A stretch of DNA of 64,000 nt from Amycolatopsis azurea DSM 43854 (GTDB lineage Bacteria > Actinomycetota > Actinomycetes > Mycobacteriales > Pseudonocardiaceae), in contig NZ_MUXN01000018.1 in the NCBI RefSeq assembly GCF_001995215.1, positions 8,142 through 72,141 of the forward strand, read 5' to 3'. Within the stretch, counting starts at the first letter, position 1; each line of letters begins with the position of its first letter. A program made the translations under genes and the position numbers. This document shows positions 35,022 to 43,506 of the stretch, one piece after another. The notes under the pieces were generated by a model, which was not told where the DNA came from, ran no database searches, and saw only the letters and a list, made by a program, of their open reading frames with translations.

Positions 35022-36506
35022 ATGGCGGGGCGCAAGCAGTGGTGGGCGTTGGCGGTACTGGTGCTTCCGGTGCTGTTGATCAGCGTGGACATGACGGTGC
35101 TCGGGTTCGCGCTGCCGTTCCTGTCCGAGGATCTGGCGCCTACCGGTGCGGAGCAGTTGTGGATCGTCGACATCTACTCGTTCATGCTGGCGGGCCTGCT
35201 GGTCCTGATGGGCACGCTCGGCGACCGCATCGGCCGTCGCAAGCTGCTGCTCATGGGCGCCGCGGCGTTCGGCGCCGCGTCGGTGCTCGCGGCCTTCTCG
35301 ACCAGCGCTTTCATGCTGATCATCGCCCGGGCGCTGCTCGGCGTCGGCGGCGCGACGCTGATGCCGTCGACGCTGTCGCTGATCCGCAGCATCTTCACCG
35401 ACCCCAGGCAGCGCCGGACCGCGATCGCGGTGTGGAGCGCCGGGTTCTCCGGCGGCATGGCGCTCGGGCCGGTGCTCGGCGGCTGGCTGCTGGAGCACTT
35501 CTGGTGGGGTTCGGTGTTCCTCATCAACGTCCCGGTGATGCTGGTGCTGCTGATCGTCGGACCGTTCGTGCTGCCGGAGGCGCGTGACCCGAAGCCGGGC
35601 CGCTTCGACCCGTTGTCGGCGCTGCTGTCGCTGGCCGCGATGCTGCCGGTGGTCTACGGCATCAAGCTGGTCGCCGAACACGGCTTCGGCCTGAAGGCCG
35701 CGATCAGCGTCCTGATCGGTCTCACGCTCGGCTACCTGTTCGTCCGCAGGCAGAACCGCCTCGACGAGCCGATGCTCGACCTGAAGCTGTTCTCGAACCG
35801 GGCCTTCAGCGGCTCCGTCGTGACGAACATGCTCGGCGTGTTCGCCATGGTCGGCCTGCTGTTCCTGGTGCCGCAGTACCTGCAGCTGGTGCTCGGGCTG
35901 ACCCCGGTCGTCGCCGCGCTGTGGATGCTCCCGGCGACGGTCGCCGGTGTCGTCGGCGCGCTTCTCGCGGCCTGGCTCGCGAAGCGGATCCGGGTGTCCG
36001 TGCTGGTCAGTGTCGGTCTGCTGGTCGGTGCGGTCGGGTTCCTGGCGCTGACGCAGGTGTCGTCCGGCGGCGGGCTCGCGTACGTCGTCGTGTCGTTCAC
36101 GCTGCTCGGGGGCGGTGTCGCCCTGTCGGAGACGCTGACGAACGACCTGGTCATCTCGGCCGCCCCGGCCGAGCGGGCCGGGGCCGCGTCGGCGATCTCC
36201 GAGACCGGGTTCGAGCTGGGCGGCGCGCTCGGCACCGCGATCCTGGGCAGTGTCGCGACCGCGGTCTACCGGTCCGGGCTGCCGGAGGGGACGGCCGAGT
36301 CCGCGCGGGACACGCTCGGCGGCGCCGTCGCGACCGCGCAGCAGCTCGACCCCGTCGCGGGGCAGGCGCTCCTGGACTCGGCTCGTCAGGCCTTCACCCA
36401 GGGGGTGCACGTCACCGCATGGGCGGGCGTCGCCGTGCTCGTCTATACAGGTGTTCAAGCCTTCGTTCTGCTCGATCGGAAAAAAAGTTCCGCAGTGCGG
36501 ATCTGA
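35022..36506 (+). CDS. DHA2-family drug exporter (QacA-like)
   Basis: A 494-residue proton-driven exporter with 14 predicted helices. Motif A-like GTLGDRIGRRKLL (about 65-77), motif C GPVLGGWLLE and the acidic DMTVLGFALP in helix 1 (Asp22), which fits exporters of cationic compounds. Start ATG 35022 with AAGGAGAG. Controlled by the divergent TetR repressor through twin operators. The drug is unknown. Confidence 0.93.
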   Translation: MAGRKQWWALAVLVLPVLLISVDMTVLGFALPFLSEDLAPTGAEQLWIVDIYSFMLAGLLVLMGTLGDRIGRRKLLLMGAAAFGAASVLAAFSTSAFMLIIARALLGVGGATLMPSTLSLIRSIFTDPRQRRTAIAVWSAGFSGGMALGPVLGGWLLEHFWWGSVFLINVPVMLVLLIVGPFVLPEARDPKPGRFDPLSALLSLAAMLPVVYGIKLVAEHGFGLKAAISVLIGLTLGYLFVRRQNRLDEPMLDLKLFSNRAFSGSVVTNMLGVFAMVGLLFLVPQYLQLVLGLTPVVAALWMLPATVAGVVGALLAAWLAKRIRVSVLVSVGLLVGAVGFLALTQVSSGGGLAYVVVSFTLLGGGVALSETLTNDLVISAAPAERAGAASAISETGFELGGALGTAILGSVATAVYRSGLPEGTAESARDTLGGAVATAQQLDPVAGQALLDSARQAFTQGVHVTAWAGVAVLVYTGVQAFVLLDRKKSSAVRI

Positions 36507-36525
36507 TGGAGCTTACGATGAGGGT

Positions 36526-37911
36526 ATGAGCAACCCCCTCGTCACCCGGCTCCGCGAGCATCTCGGCACCGCCGCGGTGCTCACCGACACCGACGTCACG
36601 GACGCCTACTCGCGCGACATGATGCCGCTGGCCGACAGCGGCAAACCCCTCGCGGTGGTGCTGCCGTCCGACGTGGAAGGGGTGCGGGCCGTGGTCAAGG
36701 CCTGCGCGGAGTTCGAGGTGCCGATCGTGCCCCGCGGCGCCGGCAGTGGTCTGTCCGGCGCCGCGAACGCGATCGACGGCTGTGTCGTGCTGGTGCTGAC
36801 GAAACTCGACCAGATCGTCGAGATCGACGAGGGCAACCGGCTCGCCGTCGTGCAGCCCGGCGTGGTGAACCTCGACTTCCGCAACGCGGTCGAGAAACAC
36901 GGCCTGTTCTATCCGCCGGACCCGTCGAGCTACGACTGGTGCACCATCGGCGGCAACCTGTCCACCAACGCCGGTGGACTGTGCTGCGTGAAGTACGGCG
37001 TCACCACGGATTCCGTGCTGGGACTGGAAGTCGTGCTCGCCGACGGGTCGGTGCTGAAGACCGGGCGTCGCACGGTGAAAGGCGTCGCGGGCTACGACCT
37101 CGCGCGACTCTTCGTCGGCAGCGAGGGCACTCTCGGCGTCATCACGCAGGCGACCGTCGCGCTGAAACCGTTGCCACAGCTGCCTTCCACGCTCGTCGCC
37201 GCCTTCAACAGCACGGAGGCCGCCGGTGAAGCCGTCGCGCGGGTCGTGCGCGAGGGGCTGGTGCCGTCGCTGATGGAGATCATGGACGCGACGTCCATCA
37301 AGGCCGCCGAGGCCTACCTCAAGACCGACCTCGGCACGAGCGCGGATTGCAAAGCCTTGCTGCTCGCGCAATCCGACTCCGGCGGCGAGGTCGCGCGGCG
37401 GGAACTCGCGGCGCTGGAACAGATCTGCGTCGACTGCGGCGCGGATCTGGCCTACGCCACCGAGGATCTCGAAGAGGGCAAGATGCTGCTGCAAGCGCGG
37501 CGGGTCGTGCTCACCGCGCTGGAGATGTACGGCGTCTGGCTGACCGACGACGTCTGCGTGCCGCGCACCCGGATCGCCGAGCTGATCGCCGGCTGCGAGC
37601 GGATCAGCGAGGAGGTCGGGTTGCGGATCGCCGTCGTCGGCCACGCCGGTGACGGGAACATGCACCCGACGATCGTCTACGCGCCGGATTCCGAGGAGGA
37701 GTTCGCCCGCGCGCGGACGGCCTTCGACGCGATCCTCGACGTGGCCCTGTCGCTGGGCGGGACGGTCACCGGTGAGCACGGCATCGGCCGGATCAAACGT
37801 GAGTGGCTGGCCAAGGAGATCGGCGAGGTGGGCCTCCGCGTGCACCGCCAGATCAAGCAGGCCCTCGACCCGGGGAACCTCTTCAACCCGGGCTCGATGT
37901 TCTCCCTCTAG
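36526..37911 (+). CDS. FAD-linked oxidase, glycolate/D-lactate dehydrogenase type (GlcD-like)
   Basis: A 461-residue flavoprotein. PCMH-type FAD-binding domain (about 38-218) with PRGAGSGLSGAAN and GGNLSTNAGGLCCVKYG, and a C-terminal FAD-linked oxidase domain (about 220-460) with the GHAGDGNMHP and GEHGIGRIK motifs. These motifs fit oxidation of 2-hydroxy acids such as glycolate or D-lactate. No GlcE/GlcF partner is near. Start ATG 36526 with GAGGGT. It is 19 bp behind the exporter gene and may be read from the same transcript. Confidence 0.9.
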   Translation: MSNPLVTRLREHLGTAAVLTDTDVTDAYSRDMMPLADSGKPLAVVLPSDVEGVRAVVKACAEFEVPIVPRGAGSGLSGAANAIDGCVVLVLTKLDQIVEIDEGNRLAVVQPGVVNLDFRNAVEKHGLFYPPDPSSYDWCTIGGNLSTNAGGLCCVKYGVTTDSVLGLEVVLADGSVLKTGRRTVKGVAGYDLARLFVGSEGTLGVITQATVALKPLPQLPSTLVAAFNSTEAAGEAVARVVREGLVPSLMEIMDATSIKAAEAYLKTDLGTSADCKALLLAQSDSGGEVARRELAALEQICVDCGADLAYATEDLEEGKMLLQARRVVLTALEMYGVWLTDDVCVPRTRIAELIAGCERISEEVGLRIAVVGHAGDGNMHPTIVYAPDSEEEFARARTAFDAILDVALSLGGTVTGEHGIGRIKREWLAKEIGEVGLRVHRQIKQALDPGNLFNPGSMFSL

Positions 37912-37920
37912 CTGTCGGCT

Positions 37921-37968
37921 GGTCGTGAGTGTTTTTGGTCGTTCTAACGACACCTGCCACTCACGACC
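37921..37968. repeat. Palindrome of the GTGAGTG family, two-step hairpin
   Basis: Outer stem GGTCGTGAGTG (37921-37931) with CACTCACGACC (37958-37968), inner stem GTCGTT/AACGAC around CT. It begins 9 bp after the oxidase stop. The palindrome at 51921-51966 has the same style (GAGTGG...TTCTAA...CCACTC). Confidence 0.8.
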
Positions 37969-38001
37969 ACCTGCGCCGATGCGATCTGGTGGGACAGCGG
38001 C

Positions 38002-38054
38002 GTTGCGAAAGCCACCTTCGCAACGTTGAAGGTTGCGAAAGCCACTTTCGCAAC
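38002..38054. repeat. TTGCGAAAG repeat, two modules in direct order
   Basis: Module 1 (38002-38024) and module 2 (38032-38054) are both GTTGCGAAAGCCAC(C/T)TTCGCAAC, and GTTGAAG is the 7-bp spacer. Each is a hairpin by itself. The locus at 60304-60356 has the same spacer, but its second module is inverted. It lies between convergent genes. Confidence 0.85.
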
Positions 38055-38077
38055 ATCCGAACCCGAGGAGGGAAGGG

Positions 38078-38803
38078 TCAGTCGCGCACGCGCGGGATCT
38101 GCTGCGTCGCGTCCATGTCCGCGGCCGGAGCGGCGGCGTCGGTGCCTTTGCCCGCGTGCTTCTTCTCGCGGCGCGCCTTCAGGTACTCGATGACGATCGG
38201 CACCACGGACACCAGCACGATCAGGATGAAGATCGCGTCGATGTTCTTCTCGATGAAGGTGACCCCGCCGAGCAGGTGGCCGAGCGCGGTGATCCCGGCG
38301 GCCCACAGGATGCCGCCGATGACGGTGTAGGTGAAGTACTTCTTCGGGTCCATCTTGCCGATGCCGGCGATCCAGGTGATGAACGTCCGCACGAACGGCA
38401 CGAACCGGGCCAGCACGACCGCCTTCGGCCCGTGCTTCTCCAGGAAGGCGTGTGTCTGGTCGACGTACTTCTTGTTGAAGAACTTCGAATCCGGCTTGCG
38501 GAACAGCCAGGGCCCGATCTTCCAGCCGAGGCCGTAGCCGAGCATGTTGCCGATCAGGGCGGCGAGCGTGACCAGCACGCACACCAGCCAGAGCGGGGCT
38601 TGGATCGAGCCGTTGGCGATCAGCAGGCCCGCGGTGAACAGCAGGGAGTCGCCGGGCAGCACCGGGAAGACGCTGCTCTCGATGAAGATGATCAGGCAGA
38701 GCACGGAGATGACCGGAACGGTCAGCCCGCTCAGCAGGATCTTCGGGTCCAGCCACTCGGGCAGGAGGCCCATCGTCGTCACGGTGCTCTGCGCCAGGAT
38801 CAC
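38078..38803 (-). CDS. DedA-family membrane protein (second copy)
   Basis: A 241-residue DedA protein. FIESSVFPVLPGDSLLF (about 48-64), VVLARFVPFVRTFITWIAGIGKMDPKKYF and several helices are clear. A charged Lys-rich tail and an Ala-rich stretch end the chain. GTG start at 38803; ATG 38773 (MGLLPEWLD) is an alternative, and neither has a good ribosome site. It follows the nagA and tail-anchored protein genes in the same direction, 53 bp behind the latter. Confidence 0.9.
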   Translation of the reverse strand: MILAQSTVTTMGLLPEWLDPKILLSGLTVPVISVLCLIIFIESSVFPVLPGDSLLFTAGLLIANGSIQAPLWLVCVLVTLAALIGNMLGYGLGWKIGPWLFRKPDSKFFNKKYVDQTHAFLEKHGPKAVVLARFVPFVRTFITWIAGIGKMDPKKYFTYTVIGGILWAAGITALGHLLGGVTFIEKNIDAIFILIVLVSVVPIVIEYLKARREKKHAGKGTDAAAPAADMDATQQIPRVRD

Positions 38804-38856
38804 ACCAAAACGGTACAGGGTGACGCAGAGTGCCTTGATCCGGCGGGACAGGCGGC

Positions 38857-39267
38857 TCAGATCAGCGTGAGCAGCCCGATCACCGAACCGGCGGCCAGCC
38901 CCAGCAGCACGGCCAGCAGCAACACCCAGTACGCGGGCAAGGGCGCGCTGCCGGGCGAAGGAGCCGGAGGCGGCGTCGGACGCTCTGCCAGCCTGGCCGT
39001 CTCCGCGTCCTCCAGCGCGACGCGCTCTCGTTCGAGCGAGTCGGCGCCGGCGCCGGAGAGCAGCCCGTACTGCGCAGGCAGCTCGTTTTCCCCGGAAGAC
39101 GGGGCAGACGTCTCCGGGGGCTCCGAATCACTCTGTGTATCCGAATTGTCCGGTTCAACCGGTTTCTCGGTGGATGCCTCGGAGATCCGCTCCGCCGAAG
39201 GGGCGAAGACGGCCTGAGCGCGCAAGGCGTCGGCGAGGAGTTTTTCCGGATCCTTGGGCTCACTCAT
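38857..39267 (-). CDS. Small C-terminally anchored membrane protein
   Basis: A 136-residue protein of unknown function. The first 100 residues are acidic and Ser/Pro/Glu-rich, probably disordered. The C-terminal 22 residues form one hydrophobic helix (YWVLLLAVLLGLAAGSVIGL), so it would be tail-anchored with the acidic part inside the cell. Start ATG 39267 with AGGGAG. The gap behind nagA is only 18 bp, so it probably shares the nagA transcript and its DasR control. Confidence 0.7.
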   Translation of the reverse strand: MSEPKDPEKLLADALRAQAVFAPSAERISEASTEKPVEPDNSDTQSDSEPPETSAPSSGENELPAQYGLLSGAGADSLERERVALEDAETARLAERPTPPPAPSPGSAPLPAYWVLLLAVLLGLAAGSVIGLLTLI

Positions 39268-39285
39268 CCGGGACTCCCTTCGCCG

Positions 39286-40518
39286 CTACCCGTCGCTGAC
39301 CGACACACCGCCTTCGACCGCGCCGCTGAGCGGGGCCGTGGCGCTCAATGTAGCCGCAGCGTCGTCCTTGACCCATTCGCCCTGGCGAAGCACCTTCGAC
39401 GGCCGCAGGTCGCGGTCGAGCACGACGACGTCCGCCGCGAGCCCGGCGCGCAACGACCCGGTCCGGTCGGCGATGCCGAGCAGTTCGGCGGGGCGCCCGG
39501 AGGTCGCGCGGACGGCGTCGAGCAGGTCGATGCCCGCGCCGCGGACCAGGTTGCGGAAGGCCGCGTCCATGGTCAGCGTGCTGCCGGCGAGGGAGCCGTT
39601 CCCGGCCAGCGTGGCGACGCCGTCGCGGACGTCGACCTCGAGCCGGCCGAGGATGTAGCTGCCGTCGGCGGCGTCGGTGGCCGACATCGCGTCGGTGATG
39701 AGCACCGTCCGGCCCTTGCCCGCGTGGTGCGCGGCCAGCCTGAGCACGGTCGGGTGCACGTGGACGAGGTCGCAGATCAGCTCGACGGTGATCCGCTCGT
39801 CGTCGAGGAGGGCGCCGATCGGGCCCGGCTCGCGGTGGTGGAGGGGCCGCATGGCGTTGAAGAGGTGCGTCGCGACGGAGGCGCCCGCGTCTATCGCGGG
39901 GATGATCTGGTCTTCGACGCCGTCGGTGTGCCCGATCGCGGCGATGACGCCCGATTCGGCCAGTTGCCGGACCGCCTTGATCCCGCCGTGCAGTTCGGGG
40001 GCGAGGGTGACCATCCGGATGTCGCCGCGGCCCGCGCCGAGCAGCGCGTTGACCGTCGCAGTGTCCGGCTCGATCAGCGTCGCCGGGTCGTGCGCTCCGC
40101 AACGGGCCTTCGAGATGAAGGGTCCTTCGAGGTGAATTCCGGCAAGTTCACCCTCTTGGACCAGCTCACGCAGGGCCGCGATCTGGTCCCGGAGCACCGG
40201 GATGGGGTCCGAGACCAGACTGCCGAGCATGGTCGTGGTCCCGTGCCGCCGGTGCGCGCGGACCGCGCGGAGCAGCTCCTCGGGGTTCCCGCTGGAGAAC
40301 GATCCGCCCCCGCCGCCGTGGCAGTGGGTGTCGATGAACCCGGGTACGACCAGGCACCCGTCGACGTCGACGTATTCGGCAGTGCCGATGTCCGGGGGTG
40401 TCCCGGAACCGACTTGGACGATCTTGCCGCCGGCGATAGCCAGCCAGCCGTCGTCGAGTACACGGTCCGGGGCGACTACCCGGCCGCCCACGATCACGAA
40501 ATCTCCGGCGCCTCTCAC
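39286..40518 (-). CDS. nagA: N-acetylglucosamine-6-phosphate deacetylase
   Basis: A 410-residue amidohydrolase that removes acetate from GlcNAc-6-P, feeding chitin sugars into glycolysis and cell-wall synthesis. Metal-site motif PGFIDTHCHGGGG (His-x-His), HLEGPFIS with catalytic/metal Glu, IGHTDG, HLFNAMRPLHHREPG and LITDAMSATDA (catalytic Asp) are all present. Start chosen at GTG 40518 with GGGGGG upstream. ATG 40551 would place the DasR site inside the gene, and ATG 40530 has no ribosome site. A tail-anchored protein gene and a DedA gene follow. Confidence 0.95.
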   Translation of the reverse strand: MRGAGDFVIVGGRVVAPDRVLDDGWLAIAGGKIVQVGSGTPPDIGTAEYVDVDGCLVVPGFIDTHCHGGGGGSFSSGNPEELLRAVRAHRRHGTTTMLGSLVSDPIPVLRDQIAALRELVQEGELAGIHLEGPFISKARCGAHDPATLIEPDTATVNALLGAGRGDIRMVTLAPELHGGIKAVRQLAESGVIAAIGHTDGVEDQIIPAIDAGASVATHLFNAMRPLHHREPGPIGALLDDERITVELICDLVHVHPTVLRLAAHHAGKGRTVLITDAMSATDAADGSYILGRLEVDVRDGVATLAGNGSLAGSTLTMDAAFRNLVRGAGIDLLDAVRATSGRPAELLGIADRTGSLRAGLAADVVVLDRDLRPSKVLRQGEWVKDDAAATLSATAPLSGAVEGGVSVSDG

Positions 40519-40533
40519 GCCCCCCAGCATATA

Positions 40534-40547
40534 TTGGTCTGGACCAA
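40534..40547. promoter_or_regulatory. DasR-responsive element (dre) upstream of nagA
   Basis: TTGGTCTGGACCAA matches the dre core TGGTCTAGACCA in 11 of 12 positions and is a 14-bp palindrome apart from the centre. It ends 16 bp before the chosen GTG start. nagA is a standard DasR target in Streptomyces. The LPMO at 634-1383 carries the second site of the window. Confidence 0.88.
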
Positions 40548-40588
40548 GCATGGCGGCACAACCCAGCGGTCGAGATGAAGGCCGGGCA

Positions 40589-41164
40589 TCAGTTCGGTGA
40601 CTGCATCGCTTTCTGCAGCGCCTCGAGTGCCCGGCTGGCGGTTGACTTCACGGTACCTTTCGAAATACCGGCGGCCTCGGAAATCTCGGCCTCACTCAGC
40701 CCACCGTAGTAACGGAGCACCAGAACTTCGCGCTGGCGAGGGGGCAGTTTGGACAAAGCGCCCACGACGGCCTGATGTTCACTCGACAGCATGGCGAGGC
40801 TTTCGGCCGAACGCGCGTTGACGGCGTGCGGCGCGACGTACTCGCGCGCGGTCTTGCGGCGGCGCAGCACACTGCGTGACCCGTTGACCACGGCGGTGCG
40901 CAGGTAGCCGACGGCCGCGGCGGCGTCCCGCAGCTTCCCCCAGTTGCGGTGCAGCCCGGTGAACGCCTCCTGGACGACGTCCTCGGCCGTGGCCGGTTCG
41001 TCCACGAGCAGGATGGCCAGCCGGACGAGCCGCATCCGGTGCTGGCGATAGAGATCTTCAAGGGTCAGCGGTGCCGCAGGCGGCGGTGGCGTGACCGGTC
41101 CGTCCATGGTGCGCAAGTGGCCGAGGGTCGCCTCGACACTGCGTTCCGCATTGCCCTCGAACAT
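40589..41164 (-). CDS. SigE-family ECF-like RNA polymerase sigma factor
   Basis: A 191-residue group 4 sigma factor. Region 2 at about 38-70 (LYRQHRMRLVRLAILLVDE, then EDVVQEAF) and region 4 at about 135-185 (LPPRQREVLVLRYYGGLSE and the HTH GISKGTVKSTASRAL). This is the SigE (SigE/SigM-like, ECF41-unrelated) family common in Streptomyces. No anti-sigma gene is adjacent. An N-terminal extension of about 30 Pro-rich residues is unusual for minimal ECF factors. Start ATG 41164 with AGGGG. Confidence 0.88.
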   Translation of the reverse strand: MFEGNAERSVEATLGHLRTMDGPVTPPPPAAPLTLEDLYRQHRMRLVRLAILLVDEPATAEDVVQEAFTGLHRNWGKLRDAAAAVGYLRTAVVNGSRSVLRRRKTAREYVAPHAVNARSAESLAMLSSEHQAVVGALSKLPPRQREVLVLRYYGGLSEAEISEAAGISKGTVKSTASRALEALQKAMQSPN

Positions 41165-41328
41165 GTACCCCTACCTGTTCATTTACCCCTTTGAAGCACA
41201 ACCTGTGCCTGGCGCTCGGTCAGCGTATCGGGTGGGGCGGGGCCGCCGCCTGATCGGATCCTGAGAACGCCTTTCCGGTTCGGATAACGTCTACCGAAGA
41301 CCCGTTCGCAGCGATCTTGGAGACGTCG

Positions 41329-41613
41329 ATGGCCTGGTTCCTGGTGGAGATCACCTACGTGCAGGAGAAGCTGGAGGACGTGCGCCCCCGGCACCGGAAA
41401 TTCCTCTCCGACCTGGCCGAACAGGGTGTCGTCGCGCTCGGCGGCCCGCTGGGCGACGGCTCCGGTGGCATCTCGCTCTACCAGGCGGCCGACGAGACGG
41501 CGCTGCTCGACGTCATCAACCAGGACCCGTACCACCTCGAAGGCGTCGTCGCGGAGCGGTCCGTGCGCGAGTTCAAGCCGGTGATCGGCGCCTGGGTGCC
41601 GCAAGAAGCCTGA
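41329..41613 (+). CDS. YciI-family protein
   Basis: A 94-residue ferredoxin-like-fold protein. His29 in RPRHRKFL and Asp67-Pro-Tyr-His70 in NQDPYHLEG match the conserved YciI His-Asp pair. The family includes dehydrochlorinase-like and muconolactone-isomerase-like enzymes, mostly without known function. ATG 41329 with GGAG seven bases upstream. It is convergent with the reductase gene across 13 bp. Confidence 0.85.
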   Translation: MAWFLVEITYVQEKLEDVRPRHRKFLSDLAEQGVVALGGPLGDGSGGISLYQAADETALLDVINQDPYHLEGVVAERSVREFKPVIGAWVPQEA

Positions 41614-41626
41614 CACCTCGGGAACC

Positions 41627-42628
41627 TCAGAGATCGAGGGTGACCGGCCCGCGTTCGACGCAGACCCGGACGCGGTCGCCGGTCACCGTCGGCAGCTCGC
41701 ACGTCCCGCAGAAGCCCTGACGGCACGAATAAGCGATGCCGGGCACGGTTTCCCGCAGGACGTCGAGGGTCGTGCGGTCGGCGGGCACGTCCAGCGTCCG
41801 GCCGCTGCGGGCCAGTTCGACGCGGAACGGCGCGCCGCCGACGATCGGCGGCGTCGAGAACCGCTCGAAGAACACCGGCCCCGAACCGTGCAACGCCGCG
41901 TCCGTCCGGACGCCGACGATCATCGGAACCGGGCCGCAGCAGTAAATCGGGACACTCTTTTCTGTCCCTTCGAGCAACTCCGCGCCCGAAGCCGGGATTC
42001 CGTAGTCCGTGTCCGGACGAATCCAGACACGGTCGGAGTATCCGGACAATTCATCCAGGAACGGCATCGAAGCCTCGTCGCGACCGGTGTAGACCAGCCG
42101 CCAGTCCGCGCCGGCGGCGGCCGCCTGCCGCACCATCGGCAGGATCGGCGTGATCCCGATGCCGCCGGCGATGAACAGGTAGGCCGGGCTCGCGACGAAC
42201 GGGAACGCGTTGCGCGGGCCGCGCGCGGTGATCCGCGCGCCCTTCTTCAGGGCGTGCACCGCCGTCGATCCTTCGCCGAGCAACCGGACGCCGACGCGGT
42301 AGGCCGAGCGGTCGTCCGGGTCGCCGCACAGGGAGTACTGACGGACCAGCCCCGGCCGCGGCGAGAGGTCGACGTGCGCGCCGGGCCGCCACCGGGGCAG
42401 CGGTTCGCCGCGTCCGTGCACCAGCTTGAGACTGACGACGCCTTCGGCCTCGGCGCGGAGGTCGTCGACGACCAGCGGGAGGTCGCGGTCGACGGCGGCC
42501 ACCGGCGGACGACGGCGCCCGCTCACTCCGCTGAGCCTGCGGTACAGCGCGACGACGCCGGTCAGCGACGCCATCGCGCGGTCGGTCCGCCCGCTGCCGT
42601 CGAGCCGCAGCGGGCGCGTCGGCGGCAT
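41627..42628 (-). CDS. Ferredoxin-NAD(P) reductase-type oxygenase reductase (FAD, [2Fe-2S])
   Basis: A 333-residue phthalate-dioxygenase-reductase-like protein. A flavin domain with RQYSLCGDP (about 95-103), a nucleotide domain with IAGGIGITPILPM and CCGPVPMI, and a C-terminal plant-type [2Fe-2S] domain with Cys302-x4-Cys307-x2-Cys310-x12-Cys323. Such proteins carry electrons from NAD(P)H to an oxygenase. The ATG overlaps the stop of the upstream diiron gene (ATGA, 42627-42630 region), which suggests that this protein is its electron donor. Confidence 0.93.
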   Translation of the reverse strand: MPPTRPLRLDGSGRTDRAMASLTGVVALYRRLSGVSGRRRPPVAAVDRDLPLVVDDLRAEAEGVVSLKLVHGRGEPLPRWRPGAHVDLSPRPGLVRQYSLCGDPDDRSAYRVGVRLLGEGSTAVHALKKGARITARGPRNAFPFVASPAYLFIAGGIGITPILPMVRQAAAAGADWRLVYTGRDEASMPFLDELSGYSDRVWIRPDTDYGIPASGAELLEGTEKSVPIYCCGPVPMIVGVRTDAALHGSGPVFFERFSTPPIVGGAPFRVELARSGRTLDVPADRTTLDVLRETVPGIAYSCRQGFCGTCELPTVTGDRVRVCVERGPVTLDL

Positions 42629-43506
42629 CACCGGGGTTCGTCGGCGGCCAGCGCGGCCGGGGAGCTCGCGAGGTACGCGACGGCCTGATCGGTGTTGCCG
42701 GTTTCGGTGGGGTGATAGGACTTCCGGAAGTACGGCCGGATTTCGCGCCGCAGTTGCCTGCCCGAAGGCAGCAGCCCGAGCTTCGCCGCCCGCAGATAGG
42801 TCCGGAACCGCGTCTTGCCCGGCCGCGTCGGGTCGTTCTTCATGAGGAACCTGGTGCCGCGCAGGAAGACCCACGCGAGCACCGGGGTCACGACGAGCAT
42901 GCTTCGCACGCGGCGGCCGTAGCGCCCGTCGAGGTGCATGAAGAGATCGAAGGCGACTGAACGGTGCTCGACCTCTTCCGCGCCGTGCCAGCGCAGGAGA
43001 TCCAGCATCGTCGGGTCGGCTTCGGCCTTGTCGAGCGCTTCGGCGTCGAGGATCCACTGGCCGAGGAAGGCGGTGTAGTGCTCGATCGCGGCGATGACGG
43101 CGAGCCGTTCGATGAGCCATTCTTCGCGCCGCTTGGCGGAAAGGTCACGGTCGCCGAGCAGGCGGCGGAACATCCACTCCATCTGCGCGATGTACGGCCG
43201 CACGTGCACGCCCGCCGCTTCGAGGTGTTCGGCGGCGCCGTCGTGCGCCTCGGCGTGCATGGCCTCCTGGCCGATGAAGCCGAGGACGTCCTCCTTGAGC
43301 CGCTCGTCGCGGATCAGCGGCACGGCCTGCTTGAACACCTCGACGAACCAGCGTTCGCCCTCCGGCAGCGCCAGATGCAGCACGTTGATCGTGTGCGTCG
43401 CCTGCGGTTCGCCGGGGATCCAGTGCATCGGCAGCGACGCCCAGTCGAACTCGACGTCACGCGCGTGAAGGACGATCTGCTCGTGGTCCTCGTGTCGCGC
43501 GGTCAC
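42628..43506 (-). CDS. Ferritin-like diiron protein (PF10118 'metal-dependent hydrolase')
   Basis: A 292-residue helical protein of a family labelled predicted metal-dependent hydrolase. The visible ligands form a standard carboxylate-bridged diiron set: Glu51, Glu81-x2-His84, Glu142 and Glu178-x2-His181, on four helices with spacing 30 and 36. That is the pattern of diiron oxidases and oxygenases. Start GTG 43506 overlaps the stop of the monooxygenase gene (GTGA). The stop overlaps the start of a [2Fe-2S] reductase gene. The operon therefore points to redox rather than hydrolytic chemistry; this is inference. Confidence 0.83.
   Translation of the reverse strand: MTARHEDHEQIVLHARDVEFDWASLPMHWIPGEPQATHTINVLHLALPEGERWFVEVFKQAVPLIRDERLKEDVLGFIGQEAMHAEAHDGAAEHLEAAGVHVRPYIAQMEWMFRRLLGDRDLSAKRREEWLIERLAVIAAIEHYTAFLGQWILDAEALDKAEADPTMLDLLRWHGAEEVEHRSVAFDLFMHLDGRYGRRVRSMLVVTPVLAWVFLRGTRFLMKNDPTRPGKTRFRTYLRAAKLGLLPSGRQLRREIRPYFRKSYHPTETGNTDQAVAYLASSPAALAADEPR

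Noticed and set aside
40519..40551. Earlier ATG starts for nagA (40551, 40530)
   Set aside because: They would put the DasR operator within or directly at the coding start and have no ribosome site.
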